Source: Beggiatoa alba B18LD (GTDB taxonomy: Bacteria > Pseudomonadota > Gammaproteobacteria > Beggiatoales > Beggiatoaceae). From it: 64,000 bases of DNA. Every line of letters begins with the position of its first letter. The first letter of the stretch is position 1. The DNA is taken from NCBI RefSeq assembly GCF_000245015.1, contig NZ_JH600070.1, positions 1,750,537-1,814,536 of the forward strand, written 5' to 3'. The position numbers and the translations under genes are program-made. Below the pieces are notes generated by a model. The model saw nothing but the letters and a program-made list of their open reading frames with translations. It made no database searches and was not told where the DNA came from. Shown here in pieces: positions 46,586 through 54,173 of this stretch.

Positions 46586-46603
46586 TGTCCCCAATTGGTG
46601 ACA
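46586..46603. promoter_or_regulatory. 18-bp near-palindrome, copy 3
   Basis: TGTCCCCAATTGGTGACA downstream of hicA. The 30 bases before it also resemble those before copy 1 (AAGGTAAA...CCCGCTGTCC), so a duplicated regulatory segment flanks the module. Confidence 0.55.
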
Positions 46604-46625
46604 ATCAGCAAAACGATAAACAATA

Positions 46626-46860
46626 TTAATTTTTTCCACTTTCTAAGTTAGCTAAAACTGATTTTATCCCCTCTTTCATTGAATCTGTTTGAGCGGTTTG
46701 TAAAGCCTTGTTTAACATAGTACGCGCTTTTGATGTTTGCTTTTCTACAACAACGTATAGAAGACCTTTGGCAATTAAACTATGAGCTAACTCATCTCCA
46801 AATACAGTAGGTGCAATTGCAAATAATGGTCGTCTAATGTTAATAGACTCTTCAATTATT
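46626..46860 (-). pseudogene. Detached C-terminal end of the TPR gene
   Basis: In the -1 frame relative to the end of the 46856 gene, an open stretch reads IIEESINIRRPLFAIAPTVF, then AHSLIAKGLLYVVVEKQTSK, and ends LANLESGKN at 46626. It has no start codon of its own and is TPR-like. It is most simply the original C-terminus of the 46856-48175 gene, cut off by a one-base change. Confidence 0.6.
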
Positions 46861-48175
46861 CATCAGACTTTATGTATAACAAAGCAAGATTACAGAGAGA
46901 AGTAGCAACTTCAGGGAGAAAGACTTGAGGGTTGGTTTGGGCGAGGTCTCTATAAATCTTCAAAGCCTCGCGATAGCCTTGCTCGGCTTCCTCTCTGCGT
47001 GCGGGGTCTGAAGCAATTAATCCGCTAAGGTTATTGAGAGAAGTAGCAACTTCAGGGAGAAAGACTTGAGGGTTGGTTTGGGCGAGTTCTCTTCTTATCT
47101 TCAAAGCCTTGCGATAATCTTGCTCGGCTTCCTCTCTGCGCGCAGGGTCTTTAGCAACTAAGTTAGCAAGGTTATTGAGAGAAGTAGCGACATCAGGGAG
47201 AAAGACTTGTGGATTGGTTTGGGCGAGTTTTTCATCAATATATAAAAGATATTGATAAATCTTTTCTGCCTCCTCTCTCTGTGCGGGGTCTGAAGCAACT
47301 AAGCTAGCAGCGTTATTGAGAAGCCTAGTGACCTCAGGGATAAAGACTTGCGAGTGCGAGTTGGTTTGGGCGAGTTCGCCCACAATCTTCAAAGCCTCTT
47401 GATAAAGCTTTTCTGCTTCCTCTCGTTTTTGAGTCTCTGCATAAATAAGGGCTAGATTACCCATAACTGCCAATAATGTCTCTTGTTTCTCCTGTTGTTC
47501 GGATTCTGAGAGTTGTTTTAACTCATCGAGCAAGCCTTCATATAAACGTTGGGCTTTCTTATATTCGTTTTGTTTCTGTAATAATTCTGCATACTCAAGC
47601 CCATACTCGATATTCTTAAAATCCTGATGATAAGCGGCTTCATACTCAGGCAAGGCTTGTACAGGTTTATTGTCCAAGCGATACGCTTGTCCTAAGATAA
47701 AATGTACTTTGGCATTCTGTTGAGTCTTTTCATCTCCTTTTGTCTTTAAGGGTTCTAATAAGGCGGCTACTTCTGAGAACTTCCCTTGTTTTAAGAACGC
47801 TTCCGCTTTAGTGAGTATCTCAGCATAATCAGGGTTTTCGCGTCTTAAACTCTCCAACTCTTTAGATAAACTGTTGTAACGGTTAATCCATTCCTCAGCT
47901 TCCTTTCGCAGTTGTTCAATTCTAGAGTCTTTCAGTTCTAACGTATCATTTAATTGCTTTTGTGAGCGTCGAGACTCTACCTGTGTTTCTTGAGCTTTTT
48001 TTAAGAACTCATTCAAAGATTTTTGAATATCAGGGTCTAAGTTAGAACATGTGAGGGTAACAGGTGCACTGATGTCCCCAGCATTAAAACTACAATTCTC
48101 TGCACTGTACGAGTCACCCAAAGCATATAAGGCAGGAGAACAACACAAAAGCCCAATAAAAAAGAAGTTTCTCAT
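46856..48175 (-). CDS. Exported TPR protein with coiled coil (C-terminus frameshifted)
   Basis: 439 residues. Signal peptide (1-20, cut near ALG-DSYS), then CSFNAGDISAPVTLTCS, a coiled coil (about 60-105), and TPR units from about 115; the last three are 44-residue repeats with NPQVFLPEVATSLNNLANLV and REEAEQDYRKALKI. The stop at 46856 falls in the middle of a TPR unit, and the protein continues in another frame to 46626. Its ATG overlaps the stop of the 88-residue gene (ATGA), so the two are coupled. Cargo of the element rather than a phage structural gene; the role is unknown. Confidence 0.75.
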   Translation of the reverse strand: MRNFFFIGLLCCSPALYALGDSYSAENCSFNAGDISAPVTLTCSNLDPDIQKSLNEFLKKAQETQVESRRSQKQLNDTLELKDSRIEQLRKEAEEWINRYNSLSKELESLRRENPDYAEILTKAEAFLKQGKFSEVAALLEPLKTKGDEKTQQNAKVHFILGQAYRLDNKPVQALPEYEAAYHQDFKNIEYGLEYAELLQKQNEYKKAQRLYEGLLDELKQLSESEQQEKQETLLAVMGNLALIYAETQKREEAEKLYQEALKIVGELAQTNSHSQVFIPEVTRLLNNAASLVASDPAQREEAEKIYQYLLYIDEKLAQTNPQVFLPDVATSLNNLANLVAKDPARREEAEQDYRKALKIRRELAQTNPQVFLPEVATSLNNLSGLIASDPARREEAEQGYREALKIYRDLAQTNPQVFLPEVATSLCNLALLYIKSDE

Positions 48176-48438
48176 GGCTTAATCTCCTTTTTAGAACAAT
48201 CTATTTTTACCGCTCCTTTAATATCCCCACCTGCATTAAAAGAACAATCCTCTGCTTTTTGAGAGTTCCCACCAAACACTAAAGCCAACACCACGACTAA
48301 AAAAACAGCAAAGCCAACAGCTCCCCCAATCCAATAATGAAGCGGTTTCAGTTGTACACCCATAAAGATTTTTACCTTATCTCCTGTAGCAACGACACCA
48401 GCAGAACTATCTTTCATCCCGACAGAACGGTCACTCAT
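48172..48438 (-). CDS. Small membrane protein sharing the CSFNAG motif with the TPR protein
   Basis: 88 residues: an N-terminal polar part (SVGMKDSSAGVVATGDKVKI), one membrane helix (about 36-57, GGAVGFAVFLVVVLALVFG), then CSFNAGGDIKGAVKIDCS, nearly the same short motif that follows the signal peptide of the TPR protein. The polar repeat style (AGVVATGD) recalls small proteins that accompany TPR and effector-type defence genes, but that link is only a resemblance. Coupled to the TPR gene. Confidence 0.65.
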   Translation of the reverse strand: MSDRSVGMKDSSAGVVATGDKVKIFMGVQLKPLHYWIGGAVGFAVFLVVVLALVFGGNSQKAEDCSFNAGGDIKGAVKIDCSKKEIKP

Positions 48439-48508
48439 AAAAAATCCTCAATGTAATGAAACTTCAAAGATTCTAAACAAGTTTGAACAGCCCGAAAATG
48501 GGTTAATG

Positions 48509-48538
48509 GGGGAGAAGAAAAAAGATTTTCCTCCCCAA
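48509..48538. other. Hairpin next to the GC-rich hairpin
   Basis: GGGGAG pairs with CTCCCC around an AT-rich loop of about 16 bases. With the following GC hairpin it makes two adjacent stems in a non-coding gap, as in filamentous-phage intergenic regions. Confidence 0.5.
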
Positions 48539-48540
48539 AA

Positions 48541-48585
48541 AGCCCCGCCCGCAATCGAGCGCGGTGCGCTGATGCGGGCGGGGCT
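48541..48585. other. GC-rich nested hairpin, candidate origin or packaging signal
   Basis: Outer stem AGCCCCGCCCGCA / TGCGGGCGGGGCT (13 bp, perfect) and inner stem AGCGC / GCGCT with a GGT loop. By far the most GC-rich structure of the element, in the 232-bp gap upstream of the rep gene. In filamentous phages the packaging signal and the replication origins are hairpins in such a gap. No T-run, so not a plain terminator. Confidence 0.6.
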
Positions 48586-48670
48586 GATTGGGCGTGAAAC
48601 TGTTCAATGTTAAAAGAATATGATATTTTTCTAGGCTATAAGCCTTGATACTCCGCCTAAAATTCCCGCG

Positions 48671-48853
48671 CTATTGATTCATAAGAGAAATTAGTTTTTG
48701 TCCAACATCCCAACGAGGAATAACTCCCCTGTTACAAATGCGGTGAATCACTGACCGACTAACACCGATTAAGCTCCCTATTTCTTCATAAGTTAGCTGT
48801 TTTTGCTTCTGAATTTTCAAAACGATTTCTTTAAAATTCACGTCGTTACCCAT
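48671..48853 (-). CDS. Small HTH regulator, divergent from rep
   Basis: 60 residues, single HTH (QLTYEEIGSLIGVSRSVIHR, about residues 19-39). The ATG at 48853 has AGGAG upstream. It is divergent from the replication gene, and its leader contains the two 20-bp repeats that overlap the rep promoter, so it is the best candidate to control rep and itself. Confidence 0.8.
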   Translation of the reverse strand: MGNDVNFKEIVLKIQKQKQLTYEEIGSLIGVSRSVIHRICNRGVIPRWDVGQKLISLMNQ

Positions 48854-48877
48854 TTAAAAAAACTCTCCTACAAGTAT

Positions 48878-48919
48878 TTAGCGCGTTTTTGACACTCACT
48901 TAGCGCGATTTTGACACTC
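48878..48919. repeat. Two 20-bp direct repeats over the rep promoter
   Basis: TTAGCGCGTTTTTGACACTC (48878-48897) and TTAGCGCGATTTTGACACTC (48900-48919), one mismatch, 22-bp period (two helical turns). Both contain TTGACA. Likely operator half-pairs for the divergent HTH protein; iterons are an alternative. Confidence 0.75.
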
Positions 48920-48938
48920 TAACATCTGGTTTTATAAC
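48911..48938 (+). promoter_or_regulatory. Sigma-70-like promoter for rep
   Basis: TTGACA (48911-48916), 16-base spacer, TATAAC (48933-48938), 25 bp before the rep ATG. The -35 box lies inside the second direct repeat, so a bound regulator would block it. Confidence 0.65.
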
Positions 48939-48963
48939 CATAATTTTGGTTACTATCAGATGT

Positions 48964-50115
48964 ATGAAAATTAATACACCTTCCCAAGACAAATATCAAC
49001 ATCGTTCAGGATTATTTAGACTGCAAAGTACAGTAGCTAAACTCCTGCCTGATGCACGTGTGGCGAAGTGTCTTAGAAAATTCTCTCAGTTTCCCAACAA
49101 AAAACGTCAGTTAAAAGACTCATTTGCCAAGATTTACAAATCTGACCAACATCAACACACATTTTTAGCGGGTTTAGAAGTGTGTGGCTCGATATGGGTC
49201 TGTCCCGTCTGTGCGGCTAAAGTTTCAGAACGACGCAAGGAAGAACTAGAACGGATTACGACTGAACACCGTCGACAAGGGGGCGAGCTGGTGATGATTA
49301 CCCGTACTGTCCCCCACGAATACGCCCACGATCTAAAAACTTTCCTCACAACATTCTTAGAAGCTGAATCTATCCTAAAAAAAGACAGACAATATAAAAA
49401 GATAGTTGAAAAAGTAGGACTAATAGGAACAGTCAGAGTACTAGAAGTGACCTATGGGACAAATGGCTGGCACGTCCACACCCATGAACTATGGTTCATA
49501 GAAAAAGCACACCCCGCGCTATACGGTAGAATCTCAGGACTTTGCTACGACCCTGACATTGATAAATATATTGGCTATAGCAAACAAGGCTTATTCAACC
49601 TCTGGACCCAAGCGACAAAAAAAGCAGGCTTTAATCTCTCCCCCTCGCCCTACGCCTTCGGTATCCACAACGGCGATTACGTCTCAGCCTACCTCGCCAA
49701 ATGGGGCAAACAAACCGATTGGACTGCATCAGCCGAGCTGACCAAGTCCCACATCAAAACGAACCAATACGCCCAAGACAAGGGACAAACCCCATTCGAT
49801 TTAATCAGAAACTACCAACAAGGCGATAAACAAGCAGGCGAAAAATTCAAAGAATTTGCTCAAGTCTTTAAAGGTCGTCATCAATTGCAATACTCCCACG
49901 GCTTAAAAAAACGCTTCGCCCTGCCTGAAAAAACCGACTTACAACTTGCCCAAGAAACCACAGCCCGAGCCGAATTTGTTGGTGGCTTAAACTATCACGA
50001 CTGGCTGTTGATTCTAAAACATGACCTGAGAGCCAAACTACTAGACCTTGCAAGCCACAACTGGCAAGCCGTCGCTAACTACTTATTTAACTTAAGGAGA
50101 TACAACTATGTTTAA
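48964..50115 (+). CDS. Rolling-circle replication initiator (HUH family)
   Basis: 383 residues from ATG 48964 (the frame opens six codons earlier at a TTG). Zinc-type cysteines CGSIWVCPVC (about 74-83), HUH metal motif in WHVHTH (His160, His162) and the nicking tyrosine in DYVSAYLAKW (Tyr229 or Tyr233). Such Rep proteins nick one strand at the double-stranded origin and start rolling-circle replication; the role equals gene II of Ff phages, though the family is closer to plasmid Rep proteins. The gene end overlaps the next gene by 8 bases. Confidence 0.9.
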   Translation: MKINTPSQDKYQHRSGLFRLQSTVAKLLPDARVAKCLRKFSQFPNKKRQLKDSFAKIYKSDQHQHTFLAGLEVCGSIWVCPVCAAKVSERRKEELERITTEHRRQGGELVMITRTVPHEYAHDLKTFLTTFLEAESILKKDRQYKKIVEKVGLIGTVRVLEVTYGTNGWHVHTHELWFIEKAHPALYGRISGLCYDPDIDKYIGYSKQGLFNLWTQATKKAGFNLSPSPYAFGIHNGDYVSAYLAKWGKQTDWTASAELTKSHIKTNQYAQDKGQTPFDLIRNYQQGDKQAGEKFKEFAQVFKGRHQLQYSHGLKKRFALPEKTDLQLAQETTARAEFVGGLNYHDWLLILKHDLRAKLLDLASHNWQAVANYLFNLRRYNYV

Positions 50116-50581
50116 CCCTGAAACAGGAGAAGTCGCCAGTGATGGACTTTATGCAGTAGGAGAACTGCGCAAAGTCATAGAAAAAGCGGATTTCACCGAC
50201 AAAGAAACAGGGACAAAACGGCCGGGTGGTTTTGAAATCGAAATGCTATTAGAAAATTTAACAGGAAGAGACCAGCTCCTTATCGCTAAATCCGCTAAAC
50301 CTGAACAATTCACGGGCTTATTAAGACAACGCATTGTCGTTGCGATAAAAACAAGCGCGTATCAATTCGGAGAAAGAGATGCGCAAATTTCTTACACAGT
50401 ACAAGACGACATTCCCCCGATTCGTTTATCAAACTTAATCAGTGCACAAGCCTATGCGAATCCGCCTGTCTCTGCGTCTGTGCCTCCGCCTGTGCCTGTG
50501 CCTGAAGCGGTTCAAGAGTCTGACATTAAAACAGAACCTAAAAAATCCTCCAATTTCATGGGTTCATTAATGGGTGCTTAA
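50108..50581 (+). CDS. Candidate ssDNA-binding protein (gene V position)
   Basis: 157 residues. The first 115 look like a small beta-rich domain (GGFEIEMLLENLTGRDQLLI, RQRIVVAIKTSAYQFGERDA), with a Pro/Val-rich tail. Position directly after rep and before the coat genes is that of the phage ssDNA-binding protein gV, which coats the plus strand before export. The similarity is by position and size, not by a recognised motif. Excellent AAGGAG before ATG 50108. Confidence 0.65.
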   Translation: MFNPETGEVASDGLYAVGELRKVIEKADFTDKETGTKRPGGFEIEMLLENLTGRDQLLIAKSAKPEQFTGLLRQRIVVAIKTSAYQFGERDAQISYTVQDDIPPIRLSNLISAQAYANPPVSASVPPPVPVPEAVQESDIKTEPKKSSNFMGSLMGA

Positions 50582-50582
50582 T

Positions 50583-50795
50583 ATGCGCTTATTCGTCTTG
50601 CTGTGTTTTTTGATGGTCTCGCCGTTGGTATCTAGTGCGCAATGTAACAGTGTGTTGTTAGAACTTCCTTTAGCTCAGGGTGCGGATTTATGGTTTACGT
50701 TTGGGCTGTTCTGGACAATCACCGTTTCTATAGGCTTGATTTCATGGCAAGGCGGGGTCTTTCTGCGGTTTCTTATGCGTGGTTTATTTCGTTAG
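50583..50795 (+). CDS. Small membrane protein (minor coat candidate)
   Basis: 70 residues from ATG 50583 (the frame opens at a GTG, 50574). Signal-like N-terminus (MRLFVLLCFLMVSPLVSSAQ), then a membrane helix (LWFTFGLFWTITVSIGLISW) and an Arg-rich end. Between gene V and major coat it holds the place of gVII/gIX-type minor coat proteins. Confidence 0.65.
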   Translation: MRLFVLLCFLMVSPLVSSAQCNSVLLELPLAQGADLWFTFGLFWTITVSIGLISWQGGVFLRFLMRGLFR

Positions 50796-50806
50796 GACGG
50801 TAAACA

Positions 50807-51157
50807 ATGGGCAAATACTTCATTTTGATACTGATGCTAATCCCTAGCAGTAGCTATGCGGTTTCTTGCCCTGCATTACCACAAGGCTTTTTATGCAATC
50901 TTGTTGGTGATTTTAGTTTTATTGATTTATTGCTGGGGTATGCCGCTTTGATATTAGTACTTATTCCCATTTCAGTTTTTTTACATGGTGCGTATCAACT
51001 AATTACTTATTTTTATCCGACATTTTTTATGAATGCAACACAACGTCGACGTTACCAATATCAATTAGACCGTGCATGGGCTTATGTTGAATCAGATAAT
51101 AAGCGTCAATATTACAGCAATCTTCGGAGGCGTAGGCGGTTAAGAAAATTAGGATAA
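50807..51157 (+). CDS. Membrane protein resembling the major coat protein, with a long basic tail
   Basis: 116 residues. Signal peptide 1-18 (SSSYA-VSCP), a short Cys-containing head (CPALPQGFLCNLVGDFSFID), one membrane helix (LLLGYAALILVLIPISVFLH), then a 50-residue tail rich in Arg/Tyr (RRRYQYQLDRAW, RRRRRLRKLG). Head and helix align with the major coat protein of 51357, so the two are probably paralogues. The basic tail could contact DNA. Function within the virion unknown. Confidence 0.65.
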   Translation: MGKYFILILMLIPSSSYAVSCPALPQGFLCNLVGDFSFIDLLLGYAALILVLIPISVFLHGAYQLITYFYPTFFMNATQRRRYQYQLDRAWAYVESDNKRQYYSNLRRRRRLRKLG

Positions 51158-51162
51158 TTAAA

Positions 51163-51300
51163 ATGAGCTGTTTTATATTTCCCGATATACATCAAGAAAT
51201 TGCGTTTTTAATCATGCTACTTTTTTCTACTTTTCTTTTTTCCCATATGGCGGGTGCATTTTTACGTTTTCTTGCATCTTTTAAAGACGATTTCATATGA
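51163..51300 (+). CDS. 45-residue hydrophobic protein (gVII/gIX-like)
   Basis: Reads MSCFIFPDIHQEIAFLIMLL then FSTFLFSHMAGAFLRFLA and ends KDDFI. One membrane helix, no signal peptide. AGGA lies 9 bases before the ATG. Size, hydrophobicity and place just before the major coat gene match the tiny end-cap proteins pVII and pIX of filamentous phages, which are inserted without a leader. Confidence 0.6.
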   Translation: MSCFIFPDIHQEIAFLIMLLFSTFLFSHMAGAFLRFLASFKDDFI

Positions 51301-51356
51301 AAAAGGTTTAACAGTCCTTTTAAAACTGTCCACTTTTTTTCTTCGGAGGTTTATTT

Positions 51357-51608
51357 ATGCGTAACTCATTAAAGCGTTTTATTTTGTTTTTAATGGTTTC
51401 ATTTCCTTTGCTGTTTCAGAGTGCTTTCGCGGTGACATGCCCTAGCTCTGACGGGACAACCCTGTGTGAGTGGGCCAGTACGGTCGATTTTAGTGACCTT
51501 ATGCTTGCAATTGGCGCGTTAATTCTGGTGATTGTGCCTGTTGCCGTTGCCATGTTGGGTGGTTCTAAAATCCTTAGCGTCTTAGGCTGGCGTAGAGGTT
51601 CGTTGTAA
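51357..51608 (+). CDS. Major coat protein (pVIII-like)
   Basis: 83 residues. Signal peptide 1-25 (MRNSLKRFILFLMVSFPLLF to QSAFA), then a mature 58-residue protein in the classic three-part form: acidic head (SSDGTTLCEWASTVDFSDL), hydrophobic core (MLAIGALILVIVPVAVAML) and basic tail (WRRGSL). Very strong GGAGG site 8 bases before the ATG and a terminator just after, as expected for the most highly made virion protein. Confidence 0.85.
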   Translation: MRNSLKRFILFLMVSFPLLFQSAFAVTCPSSDGTTLCEWASTVDFSDLMLAIGALILVIVPVAVAMLGGSKILSVLGWRRGSL

Positions 51609-51620
51609 GGTTTAAACATT

Positions 51621-51645
51621 AAGGGGGCTTAATGCTCCCTTTTTT
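51621..51645 (+). terminator. Terminator after the major coat gene
   Basis: AAGGGGGC pairs with GCTCCCTT (one G-T pair) and is followed by Ts. A terminator right after gene VIII is a hallmark of filamentous phages, where it keeps adhesin and assembly genes at low expression. Confidence 0.8.
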
Positions 51646-51655
51646 AGGAGGAACG

Positions 51656-51745
51656 ATGGACTTGCCCACAATTTGGCATTTATTTTTTGCGTGGTTTGGC
51701 GTGCTTTCTGGCTATATTACGTTAAGGGGTTTAAGGCTCATCTAA
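51656..51745 (+). CDS. 29-residue hydrophobic protein (end-cap candidate)
   Basis: MDLPTIWHLFFAWFGVLSGY then ITLRGLRLI. Perfect AGGAGG before the ATG. Its stop TAA is followed directly by the ATG of the adhesin gene (TAAATG). Such a ribosome site for so short a frame argues that it is real. Similar in size to Ff pVII and pIX. Confidence 0.65.
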   Translation: MDLPTIWHLFFAWFGVLSGYITLRGLRLI

Positions 51746-53761
51746 ATGCGTCTGCTCTGCCTTCTGCTCTTATGCTTACCGCGTCTAGTCCTTGCAGGGC
51801 TTGCGATGCCTGCACCTGCACCTGCGCCCTTGCCTGCGGTTGCGGTGGATGCTTCTTCTACTTTATTAGAAACGATTGTATCTCGTGGTGAGGTAACAGC
51901 AGTTTCACGGGGGGCGGGTGCAATTGTTGAAACGTTTGTTGTCGATTCGGTGACTGCCGCAAATGAAGCCCTTTATTCAGCAACAATGCGGGCGGCTTCT
52001 GCTGCATCTAATCAAGCACTGCTTAATATTCAGCCTTACACTGTTCAGTTACCAGCGGTTGAGTTTTCTTCTGAAATGGCGGTTGGTCGTGTATCGACAA
52101 TGAGTGCGGGTTCTGTTGCTGGGGTGGGTGGTGCTTTGTTAGCGTCTTATGTGTTGGGTGCAACGATTGGTCTGTTATATGAAGCCAATGGCAATGTGAA
52201 TGAAGCACTAGACTCATTAATGTTATATGTGTTCGATTATAAAGTTGGTGGGACTAACTATTTAAATACGTTCCCTTATCAATTAACAACCAATCAGTAT
52301 GGTGTCACCCATTACGGCGATAAAGTTCCCATTTTAACTGCTAATTCTAAAGGTAATTTTATTTCTACACCTGCGGTTAATTTTGGGACAATTAAACTCC
52401 CTAATCAAGTAAGACGTAATCAGATAGAAAGCCAAGTTGCTTTGGTGTATTACTCAAGTTATGAATATTACGGACTTGATTATATGGATTCACCGATTAA
52501 GCCTGTTAATGGGGAGTGTGCGGAGGGGACGGTTGCTTATTCAGGGTGGCTTGCAAAAAATGGGGCTATTTGTATTCCTGATTATTTTCAAGAGTTATTC
52601 GAGCCTGTTTTTGCTTATTACAGTACGTATCAAGAGGCATTTGTAGTACTTTATGGTTTTGGTCATTACAGGGCAGAAAACACTAAGACACATAGATATA
52701 ACTCTTATGATTGGACTATTTATTCTAACTATATTACTGATGGCGGTCAGATTGTAGGCTTCGATTTTCCTTCATATTTCCCCTCTTCTCCACCCCTTTA
52801 TTTTACGAATATACGTAATTTTTTCACGTTTTACGTTGATGATGTTTCTTTTTATTATCCTGATTGGTCATTCTATTTTGACATTTTTCATATGACCAAT
52901 GTTTTTTGGTATGGTTCTAGGTATCGTTTTACCCATTACCCTTATCATATTAATGAATTACAAACTTTATCTGATGGTTTATTTTATTCTCATCCAAGTT
53001 GCTTTTATAGTTTGACAGGTTCAATTAGTGATATTCAGTCACGTTGTACGAGTTACTCCAATTTTTATTTTTCGGGGGCTGAAAAACTGGTTTTATCTCG
53101 TAATCTTGGTATTCCGCGTGTCGAGTTTCCTCTGCCTACAACTTATACATCTACGCAAATTGTCCGTAAAGTTACGGTTGACCCGTTAAAAGAAGCTGAG
53201 GCGTTAAAGGGATTTGTCTTAACGCAAGATGTTTATTTGCCATTGGATGCTACACAGATAACCCCTGAGACAGGCACACATTATGCTGTTCGTGACCAAG
53301 TCGAATATGTTTTAAATCCTGTTCAGCCGACTGCTGAAAATCCTTACCCCTATCCTAATACACGCCCTGCGGGTTCACCGACTGATTATGTCCCCTTTCC
53401 GCTCCCGCGTTATTTATCGCCTCATCGGGTGCGCCGTTTAACAACCGTTACGCCGCCGCCTACTTGTGGGGTGCAAGTGCCTTGTCTCGTGACTGGGGAA
53501 AAAGTACCGTTACCTGATTCGTTTAGCTTTTTCTTTACTTATGACCCTCATTTTCCCTTAGTAGTGCCACAAATGCCCGTTGAGTCTTTTTGTGCGCCTA
53601 TTCAGTTGGATTTATCCTCGATTGCCTTTGGGCTGGTGCATTTAGAGCCAATTCAGTTCAATTTGCATTGTTCTGCTTTAGTACCCCATGAGGATATATT
53701 TCGCCTCGTTTTTAAATTTGTGTGGGTCTCCTTATGCGTCTTTATTGTTTTATCAGCTTGA
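51746..53761 (+). CDS. pIII-like adhesin / virion tip protein
   Basis: 671 residues. Signal peptide (1-17, LLLLCLPRLVLA), a Pro/Ala-rich stretch, a hydrophobic Ala/Gly-rich segment (about 125-150, fusion-like), a large Tyr/Phe-rich domain (about 170-480), a proline-rich part, and a C-terminal domain with CLVTGEKVPLPDSF, FPLVVPQMP, LSSIAFGLVHLEPIQFNLHC and a final membrane anchor (FKFVWVSLCVFIVLSA). That fits pIII: receptor-binding outer part, membrane-anchored base. The C-terminal domain is repeated in the next gene. Receptor unknown. Confidence 0.78.
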   Translation: MRLLCLLLLCLPRLVLAGLAMPAPAPAPLPAVAVDASSTLLETIVSRGEVTAVSRGAGAIVETFVVDSVTAANEALYSATMRAASAASNQALLNIQPYTVQLPAVEFSSEMAVGRVSTMSAGSVAGVGGALLASYVLGATIGLLYEANGNVNEALDSLMLYVFDYKVGGTNYLNTFPYQLTTNQYGVTHYGDKVPILTANSKGNFISTPAVNFGTIKLPNQVRRNQIESQVALVYYSSYEYYGLDYMDSPIKPVNGECAEGTVAYSGWLAKNGAICIPDYFQELFEPVFAYYSTYQEAFVVLYGFGHYRAENTKTHRYNSYDWTIYSNYITDGGQIVGFDFPSYFPSSPPLYFTNIRNFFTFYVDDVSFYYPDWSFYFDIFHMTNVFWYGSRYRFTHYPYHINELQTLSDGLFYSHPSCFYSLTGSISDIQSRCTSYSNFYFSGAEKLVLSRNLGIPRVEFPLPTTYTSTQIVRKVTVDPLKEAEALKGFVLTQDVYLPLDATQITPETGTHYAVRDQVEYVLNPVQPTAENPYPYPNTRPAGSPTDYVPFPLPRYLSPHRVRRLTTVTPPPTCGVQVPCLVTGEKVPLPDSFSFFFTYDPHFPLVVPQMPVESFCAPIQLDLSSIAFGLVHLEPIQFNLHCSALVPHEDIFRLVFKFVWVSLCVFIVLSA

Positions 53762-54171
53762 TGGTTTTAAGTGCATTCTGTTGTGCAGAAGAAGCAACGG
53801 AACCACCACCACAATGTGGTAATGAGGGACAACCAGCTTGTATGGTTACTGGGGAAAAGGTAGAAGTGCCTGATGATGACTTTGTTGAACAGATAGCCAA
53901 TGATTCCGTGAATGAGCTTGAGGGCGGTTTTCACCCTGAAGAGTCTTCTAATGATTATTGGATTCCGTTCGTTGTGCCTGATTTAGACCTTTCTGGCAGT
54001 TGTCCTGATTTAAACTTTGATTTTAGCCATATTAAATTTGGTAACAATTATTTACCGAATGTCGAGTTTAGCTTGTGGTGCGATACCTTGACCAGTACGG
54101 AGGGGTTTGCACGTGCAATATTTTCTTTAGTCTGGTTATTAACAGCAATGATTATTGTATTAGGTGCTTAG
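53734..54171 (+). CDS. Paralogue of the adhesin C-terminal domain
   Basis: 145 residues from ATG 53734 (the frame opens at a GTG, 53722), overlapping the adhesin end by 28 bases. Signal peptide (to about FCCAEE), then CMVTGEKVEVPDDDF, WIPFVVPDLDL, FDFSHIKFGNNYLPNVEFSL and a C-terminal membrane helix (FSLVWLLTAMIIVLGA), the same order of motifs as in the adhesin C-terminus. It looks like a stand-alone anchor domain, perhaps a second tip protein. Confidence 0.7.
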   Translation: MRLYCFISLMVLSAFCCAEEATEPPPQCGNEGQPACMVTGEKVEVPDDDFVEQIANDSVNELEGGFHPEESSNDYWIPFVVPDLDLSGSCPDLNFDFSHIKFGNNYLPNVEFSLWCDTLTSTEGFARAIFSLVWLLTAMIIVLGA

Positions 54172-54173
54172 AT

